This document shows, piece after piece, positions 59,263 to 64,000 of a stretch of DNA of 64,000 nucleotides. Location: NCBI RefSeq assembly GCF_017084525.1, contig NZ_CP070950.1, forward strand, positions 1,922,001 to 1,986,000. Reading direction: 5' to 3'. The stretch comes from Conexibacter sp. SYSU D00693. Its GTDB lineage: Bacteria > Actinomycetota > Thermoleophilia > Solirubrobacterales > Solirubrobacteraceae. A program made the position numbers and the translations under genes. The notes beneath the pieces are model-generated. The model was not told the DNA's origin and searched no databases. It saw only the letters and a program-made list of their open reading frames with translations. Position 1 is the first letter of the stretch; each line of letters begins with the position of its first letter.

Positions 59263-59976
59263 GTGCCCCCCACACCTCGCACCCGCGGTCGCGCCCGCGG
59301 CGGCGCCCGCCGCCGCGCGACGCACTCGATGGAGGCCGTGGTGTCCGAGGCCGTCGCGCTCCTGGACGACGCCGGCGAGCCGGCGCTCACCTTCCGCGCG
59401 CTCGCCGCCCGCCTCGGCGGCGGCGTCGCGAGCATCTACTGGTACGTCGCCAGCAAGGACGAGCTGCTGGACCGCGCCGCCGACCACGTCCTCGAGGGCG
59501 TCCTCGTCGCGACCGAGCGCGTCGCCGAGCACGAGGACCCGATCGACGCGATCCGCGCGATCGCCGTGGCGCTCTTCGACGCCATCGTCGAGCGCCCGTG
59601 GCTCAGCGCGTACTTCCTGCGCGACACGGGCGTGCAGCCCAACGCCCTGCACCTGTTCGAGCGCCTCGGCCAGCAGCTCCTGCGCCTCGACCTCTCCCCC
59701 CGCCAGCGCTTCGACGCCGCCTCCTCGGTCATCGGCTTCGTCGTCGGCATCGCCGCCGACCTCGGCCAGGAGCCACCCGCCGAGGTCCGCGACGGCTCGG
59801 TCACGCGCGAGGAGTACCTCGCCCGCCACGCCGACCAGTGGCGGGCGCTCGACGCCGAGGAGTTCCCCTTCCTGCACCACATCCTCGACGAGTTCGCCCG
59901 CCACGACGACGCGGAGCAGTTCCGAGCGGGGCTGGAGCTGCTGCTGGCGGGGCTGCGCGAGCAGGCCGGCGGCTAG
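59263..59976 (+). CDS. TetR-family regulator with TetR_C-type sensor domain
   Basis: TetR regulator of 237 residues, GTG 59263. The HTH is FRALAARLGGGVASIYWYVASKDELLD (about 47-73), with the SIYWYV helix typical of the tetracycline-repressor subfamily. The C-terminal domain includes AYFLRDTGVQPNALHLFERLGQQLLRL and GLELLLAGLREQ. The highly basic first 25 residues (RTRGRARGGARRRATHS) form an N-terminal DNA-clamping arm. Divergent from the MFS exporter; the shared gap carries three copies of a GTTCGA-containing site. Confidence 0.9.
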   Translation: MPPTPRTRGRARGGARRRATHSMEAVVSEAVALLDDAGEPALTFRALAARLGGGVASIYWYVASKDELLDRAADHVLEGVLVATERVAEHEDPIDAIRAIAVALFDAIVERPWLSAYFLRDTGVQPNALHLFERLGQQLLRLDLSPRQRFDAASSVIGFVVGIAADLGQEPPAEVRDGSVTREEYLARHADQWRALDAEEFPFLHHILDEFARHDDAEQFRAGLELLLAGLREQAGG

Positions 59977-60027
59977 CCGGGGGGCGCTGGGTCGACAACC
60001 GCCGCGCCGCCGCGTCAGACTCCGGCG

Positions 60028-63000
60028 GTGGGCGGCGTGCGGGTGGAGCTCCTGGGCGAGCTGACGGTCCGGATGGACGGCCGCGTCGTCGGACCCGCCG
60101 CATGGCCCACGCGGCGCGCGCAGGAGCTCGTGGCGCTGCTGGCGCTCGCCGAGGGGCGGCGGGCCACGCGCGACGGCGTCGTCGAGCAGCTCTGGCCGCA
60201 CCTCGGCGCCCAGGCCGGCGCGGCGAACCTGCGCAAGGCCGCCCACCACGCGCGCAGGGTGCTCGGGGACGCCGACGCGGTCGTCCTGCGCGGCGGGGTG
60301 GTCGAGCTGCTGCCCGGCGCCGAGGTCGAGACCGACGTCGAGGTGTTCCTGCGCGCGGCGGACGAGGCGCTGCGCTCGGGCGAGCCTGAGGCGTGCGCGC
60401 GCGCCGCGGAGATCGCCCGCGGCGGCGAGCTGCTGCCCTCGGCGCCGTACGAGCCATGGACGCAGGAGCCGCGCCGGCGGGTGCGCGAGCGCCTCGGCGC
60501 GCTGCTGCGGGCGGCCGGCGACCTCGAGCGGCTCGTCGCGTTCGAGCCCGCCGACGAGGCCGCCGCCCGGGAGCTCATGGCGCGGGCGCTGGCCGAGGGC
60601 CGCCGCCACGCCGCGCTGCGGACCTACGAGCGCCTGCGCGTGGCCCTGGCGCGCGAGCTGGGCGCCGCGCCGTCGCCCGAGACCCGCGCGCTGTACGACC
60701 GCTGCACGGACGGCGTGCGGCTCGGTGAGCGGCTGTTCGTCGGCCGCGTGGAAGAGCTGGCGGCCGCGCGCGACGTGCTGCGCGCGGCGACCGGCGGCGC
60801 GGCGGCCGCGCTGGTGGTCCGGGGCGACTCGGGCATCGGGAAGTCGGCGTTCTGCCGCGAGCTGGCCGCGCGCGCCGCCGAGGACGGATGGCGGCTCCTC
60901 GAGACGACGGCCACCCGCGGCGGGCCGCCCTACGCCCCCGTCGCCGCCGCCGTCGAGCAGCTCGTCGTGCGCGGCGAGACGCGGCTCGACGCCCTGCCCG
61001 CCCACGCGCGGGCGGTGCTCGCCGAGCTCACGCCCGTCGCGGGCGCCCCCGGCCGCACGCCGGTCGGTCTCACGCGCCACCAGGTCATCGGGGCGCTGCG
61101 GCGGGCCATGGCCGGGCGCCGGCCGGTCCTGCTGCAGGTCGAGGACGCCCACCTCACCGACGAGGCGACCGCCGACGTCCTGCACCAGCTCGCGGCCGGC
61201 AGCAGCGCCGGGGTGCCGTTCGTCGTCGTCCTGGCGCTGCGCTCGGACTGGGTGCGCACCAGCCTGCCGCGCGGCGTGGCCGACCTGGCGCGCGCGGCCA
61301 CCACGACCGCGATCGAGCTCGGCCCGTTGCGTGACGCGGAGGTCGCCGAGCTCGTGCGCGCGCACGTCGAGGACCCTGTCGCGGTCAGCCGCATCGCGGG
61401 CGCGGCGGCGGGAAGCCCGTTCTTCGCCCTCGAGCTCGCCCGCGCGAAGGGCGCCGTCCCGCGGTCGCTGCGCGCCGCGATCACCGAGCGCTTCGACGGC
61501 GTGGGTCCGGACGCCCTCGAGCACCTGTCCGCCCTGGCGGTCGCCGAGCACGACCTCGAGCTCGGGGACGTCCTCGCGCTCACGGGCCTCGACGAGGACG
61601 CGGCGGCGGACGTCCTCGACGCCGCGCTGGCTGCCGGCGTCCTCGTCGTGGCCGGGGCGCGCTACCGGTTCGGCCACGAACTCGTCCGCCAGGCGCTCGT
61701 CGACGGCCTCGCGCCCCACCGCGTCGTGGCCCTGCACCGCGCGGCGGCGACCCGGCTGCAGCGTGCGGGCCGGGCGCCCGCGCGGATCGCGCGCCACCTC
61801 CTGGCCGGCGACCGCGCGGCCGACGCGGTCCCGTTCCTGCTCGCGGCCGCTCGTGACGACGTGGCGGTCGGCGCGTTCGCCGACGCCCGCGGCGAGCTGG
61901 CGCGGCTGCTGCGCGTCGCGCCCGACCACGTCGAGGCGCTCGTGCTGCACGCCGAGGTGCTCGAGGCGGTCGGCGACGCCACGGCGCCGCAGGCCTACGC
62001 GCGGGCGGCGCACGCCGTCGGCCCGCCCGACGACCAGGACCTGCTGGCCCGCATGGCCTGCAGCCAGCTCAAGGCGTCGGACCCCGTGCAGGCGATCCGG
62101 ACGCTCGAGGGGGTCACGCCGCGATCGACCGTGGGTCGCCTCGCCCAGGCGCTCACCTACAGCGCCGCGGCGGCCGTCGGCGTCTTCGGCGACCGCGACA
62201 CCGCCGCGAGGATGGCCGACGAGGCCCACCGGCTCGCACTCGAGCTCGGCGACCCCGGCGCGATCCTCGACGCGACCTGGGCCCACGCGCTCGCTGCGCA
62301 CGCCAAGGGCGAGCTGCCCCAGCGCCTGCGCGAGTACCTGCGCCAGACGAGCGCGCTGCCGGAGATCGCCACGCGGGTGTTCGACGGCCAGCTCTGCGTG
62401 ACCGAGCGCATGCTCCACGGCGGCCTGCCCAACGAGGAGCTCATCGCGTTCGCCGACGGCCTCGCCGAGGAGGCGGCGCGGCTCGGCGCCGCCCGGGGGC
62501 ACGCCTTCGCCCTCACCCTGCGCGGCGAGGCCGGGCTCCTGGCGGGACGGCTCGAGCGGGCCGAGCGGGACTTCGTCGACGGCGCCCGCGAGCACGGGGC
62601 GATCGGCGCGCTCGCCGGGGAGGCGCTGTCGCTCGTGGGCCGCGCGCAGGTCGCCGTCGCCCAGGGCCGCCACCGTCACGCGCGGCCGTTCCTGGACGAC
62701 GCGCTGCTCATGGCGCGCGAGTCCGAGGTCGGCCACCACACCCTCGACCGCGTCTTCGGCGCCATGGTCGAGGCCACGCCGGACCCCGACCAGGCGCTCG
62801 CGGTGCTGGCGGAGGCCGAGACCGCCGTGGTCGGGCCGGCCGAGACCTGCCCGACCTGCCGGATCGCCTACGTCGTGCCCGCCGCCATCGCGGCCGCGAA
62901 GGCCGGCGACCTCGAGCGCGCGCTGCGCTACCGCGAGGACGTGCGGGTGGCGATGGAGCACATCGCGCTGCCGCCCGCGTGGCACGCCGCGGCCGAGGAG

Positions 63001-63144
63001 GTCTACGGGCACTGCGCGCTGGCGGAGGGCCGCGAGGGCGAGGCCCGCGCGCACTTCGCCGCGGCCGCCGACGGCTTCCGGCACTGGGGCCAGCCGCTGG
63101 ACGCCGAGCGCTGCAGGGAACGCCTGGGGAACGCCGTCCGGTGA
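60028..63144 (+). CDS. SARP-type regulator with AAA ATPase and TPR domains
   Basis: Large regulator of 1038 residues, GTG 60028. The N-terminal winged helix (about 1-95: VRVELLGELTVRMDGR, WPTRRAQELVALLAL, LWPHLGAQAGAANLRKAAHHARRVLG) and bacterial transcription activation domain (about 98-232) give a SARP. The AAA/NB-ARC-like domain has Walker A RGDSGIGKSAF near 268 and Walker B LLQVEDAH near 369. The C-terminal half is tetratricopeptide-like helices. No LuxR helix-turn-helix is present at the end. Such proteins control secondary metabolism or stress genes; the nearby cupin may be a target. Ligand unknown. Confidence 0.9.
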   Translation: MGGVRVELLGELTVRMDGRVVGPAAWPTRRAQELVALLALAEGRRATRDGVVEQLWPHLGAQAGAANLRKAAHHARRVLGDADAVVLRGGVVELLPGAEVETDVEVFLRAADEALRSGEPEACARAAEIARGGELLPSAPYEPWTQEPRRRVRERLGALLRAAGDLERLVAFEPADEAAARELMARALAEGRRHAALRTYERLRVALARELGAAPSPETRALYDRCTDGVRLGERLFVGRVEELAAARDVLRAATGGAAAALVVRGDSGIGKSAFCRELAARAAEDGWRLLETTATRGGPPYAPVAAAVEQLVVRGETRLDALPAHARAVLAELTPVAGAPGRTPVGLTRHQVIGALRRAMAGRRPVLLQVEDAHLTDEATADVLHQLAAGSSAGVPFVVVLALRSDWVRTSLPRGVADLARAATTTAIELGPLRDAEVAELVRAHVEDPVAVSRIAGAAAGSPFFALELARAKGAVPRSLRAAITERFDGVGPDALEHLSALAVAEHDLELGDVLALTGLDEDAAADVLDAALAAGVLVVAGARYRFGHELVRQALVDGLAPHRVVALHRAAATRLQRAGRAPARIARHLLAGDRAADAVPFLLAAARDDVAVGAFADARGELARLLRVAPDHVEALVLHAEVLEAVGDATAPQAYARAAHAVGPPDDQDLLARMACSQLKASDPVQAIRTLEGVTPRSTVGRLAQALTYSAAAAVGVFGDRDTAARMADEAHRLALELGDPGAILDATWAHALAAHAKGELPQRLREYLRQTSALPEIATRVFDGQLCVTERMLHGGLPNEELIAFADGLAEEAARLGAARGHAFALTLRGEAGLLAGRLERAERDFVDGAREHGAIGALAGEALSLVGRAQVAVAQGRHRHARPFLDDALLMARESEVGHHTLDRVFGAMVEATPDPDQALAVLAEAETAVVGPAETCPTCRIAYVVPAAIAAAKAGDLERALRYREDVRVAMEHIALPPAWHAAAEEVYGHCALAEGREGEARAHFAAAADGFRHWGQPLDAERCRERLGNAVR

Positions 63145-63185
63145 GGCTGCGCGGCGTTTCCGTTCCCCCCGCCCTGGAGGCACCC

Positions 63186-63548
63186 ATGCAGCGCATCCCC
63201 CGTCAGGACGTCCCGGTCGCCATCGCCGACGGCGACCTCGAGGTCCGCGTCCTCGACCAGGCCGGCCTGATGGTCGGCTTCGTGAAGCTCCCCGCCGGCG
63301 CCGACCTGCGCCCGGCGACCGTCGGCCTGCCCGACGACCTCTGCCCGTGCCCGCACTGGGGCTACGTCCTCAAGGGCAGGGTCCGCATGCACACGACCGA
63401 CGGCCACCAGGACTTCGCGGCCGGCGAGGCCTTCTACTGGGCGCCGGGCCACGCACCCGAGGCGCTCGAGGACAGCGAGTACGTGGACTTCTCGCCGACG
63501 CACGAGTTCCAGAAGGTGCTGGACCACCTCACGGGGGCGGCCGCCTGA
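63186..63548 (+). CDS. Small cupin protein
   Basis: Compact cupin of 120 residues starting at ATG 63186 with GGAGG upstream. Unlike usual cupins its first motif has CPCPHWGYVLKGRVRMHT, with two Cys flanking the expected His region, and motif 2 is GEAFYWAPGHAPEAL. The pair of cysteines (about 53 and 55) could bind zinc or be redox active. It follows the SARP gene by 41 bp on the same strand and may be its target. No enzyme function can be given. Confidence 0.85.
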   Translation: MQRIPRQDVPVAIADGDLEVRVLDQAGLMVGFVKLPAGADLRPATVGLPDDLCPCPHWGYVLKGRVRMHTTDGHQDFAAGEAFYWAPGHAPEALEDSEYVDFSPTHEFQKVLDHLTGAAA

Positions 63549-63563
63549 CGGCGGCCGGGTGCG

Positions 63564-63587
63564 GGCGGGCCGCGCCGGCGGCCCGCC
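63564..63587 (+). terminator. Terminator after the SARP/cupin genes
   Basis: GGCGGGCCGC-GCCG-GCGGCCCGCC, a perfect 10-bp stem with a 4-nt loop, 15 bp after the cupin stop. The rest of the gap to 63810 is GC-rich with no recognisable gene or repeat. Confidence 0.75.
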
Positions 63588-63810
63588 GCGCCCGCTGACG
63601 GCGCCGCGTCGACCGCGACCGCCGGGCAGGGCCGTGGGCCGGCGGTCCTTGCGGCGCCGTGCGCACCCCCACGGTGGCCGGGCTCCTCGACCACCCGGAG
63701 CTCGGCAAGCGCATCGCGCGCGCCTACCCCGAGCGCCGCGGCGCGCGACTGACCCGCCGGCCCGGACGCCCGGCCAGGGGCGGGCGGCTGCCGCCCTCGA
63801 GGCCCGGTCC

Positions 63811-64000
63811 CTACGCCCCGGGCTCCAGCACCGCGCTCCCGAGGACGTCGGCCAGCCGCAGCGCGAGGGCGAGGTCGGACCCGGCGCGCAGGACGTCGCG
63901 ACCCAGCAGCTCCGTGCAGGCGGCCACGCGGTTGCTGACCGTGTTCGGGTGCACCGCCAGGCGGTGCGCGGCGGCGCTGCGGCTGCCGTGCTCCTCGAGG
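63811..64000 (-). CDS. PucR-type regulator, C-terminal HTH (partial)
   Basis: The right edge of the window contains the last 62 codons of a minus-strand gene ending with TAG at 63811-63813. It reads SAAAHRLAVHPNTVSNRVAA then CTELLGRDVL, which is the C-terminal PucR helix-turn-helix (AAxxLxVHxNTVxxRxxxxxELLG). Such proteins (CdaR/PucR family) usually carry an N-terminal GAF or PucR domain and respond to purines or sugar acids. The N-terminus lies outside the window. Confidence 0.8.
   Translation of the reverse strand, partial: LEEHGSRSAAAHRLAVHPNTVSNRVAACTELLGRDVLRAGSDLALALRLADVLGSAVLEPGA

Noticed and set aside
58819-63183. A 1454-codon minus-strand open frame
   Set aside because: Antisense to the TetR and SARP genes. 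It is a codon-bias shadow with no recognisable motif beyond a stretch that mirrors the MFS gene in another frame.
63659-64000. A plus-strand frame from GTG 63659 (RTPTVAGLLDHPELGKRI...)
   Set aside because: It remains open to the window edge but lies antisense to the recognisable PucR helix-turn-helix, and after about 30 residues becomes Arg/Pro/Ser shadow sequence.

Overview
The window is a very GC-rich, densely packed chromosomal segment from an actinomycete-type bacterium. GTG starts are frequent and many neighbouring genes overlap by 4 bp (ATGA or GTGA). The content points to the Thermoleophilia/Solirubrobacterales side of the Actinomycetota: a DUF3556 membrane protein, LppX-like lipoprotein, SARP regulator, HtaA domain, B12-binding photoreceptor-like module and secreted proteins with Arg-rich C-terminal modules. 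That placement is an inference from gene content, because no rRNA, tRNA or other phylogenetic marker is present. I saw no phage, insertion sequence, integrase or CRISPR array. The ends cut an SNF2 helicase (left) and a PucR-type regulator (right).

Layout. 0-9 kb: Tat-exported phosphoesterase, acyl-CoA dehydrogenase, an MFS drug exporter with its TetR, AzlCD branched-chain amino acid exporter, CBS protein, a divergent PadR/cupin pair, a membrane protein with a long acidic tail, and an SDR. 9.4-13.1 kb: a complete OpuC-type osmoprotectant ABC operon closed by a strong hairpin. 13-18.6 kb: a carotenoid-desaturase-like flavoenzyme, small membrane proteins, a DJ-1/PfpI protein, and a FetAB-like transporter interrupted by several families of palindromic repeats. 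18.6-25.7 kb: a sugar or polyol uptake and catabolism operon (periplasmic binding protein, permease, ATPase, TIM-barrel isomerase, Gfo/Idh/MocA dehydrogenase) facing a ROK repressor. 25.7-37.3 kb: lipoprotein, secreted coiled-coil protein, NmrA/AraC pair, secreted propeller, flavin reductase/XRE-cupin pair, acyl-CoA synthetase, and a DUF3556 membrane protein coupled to a second desaturase-like flavoenzyme.

37.4-41.8 kb holds the most interesting signalling set. It contains a free-standing cobalamin-binding module of the CarH type, a PAS-GAF-PP2C phosphatase, an RsbW-like anti-sigma kinase, and a second cobalamin-fold protein that has lost the cobalamin ligands and carries a STAS-like tail. 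Together these look like a cobalamin- (perhaps light-) gated partner-switching module.

41.8-54.1 kb looks like a surface and iron region. It has a siderophore-interacting reductase, a GST-like protein, an ABC/FtsX transporter with two secreted single-pass proteins, an HxlR/oxidoreductase pair, and an operon of four exported proteins including an HtaA domain fused to a WxL-like domain. TTAGG/CCTAA dyads lie at the start of the siderophore gene, the ABC operon and the HtaA operon and resemble DtxR/IdeR iron boxes. 54-64 kb carries GNAT, SDR, a PD-(D/E)XK-like nuclease, cupins, two TetR systems with clear operators, an MFS exporter and a large SARP-family ATPase regulator.
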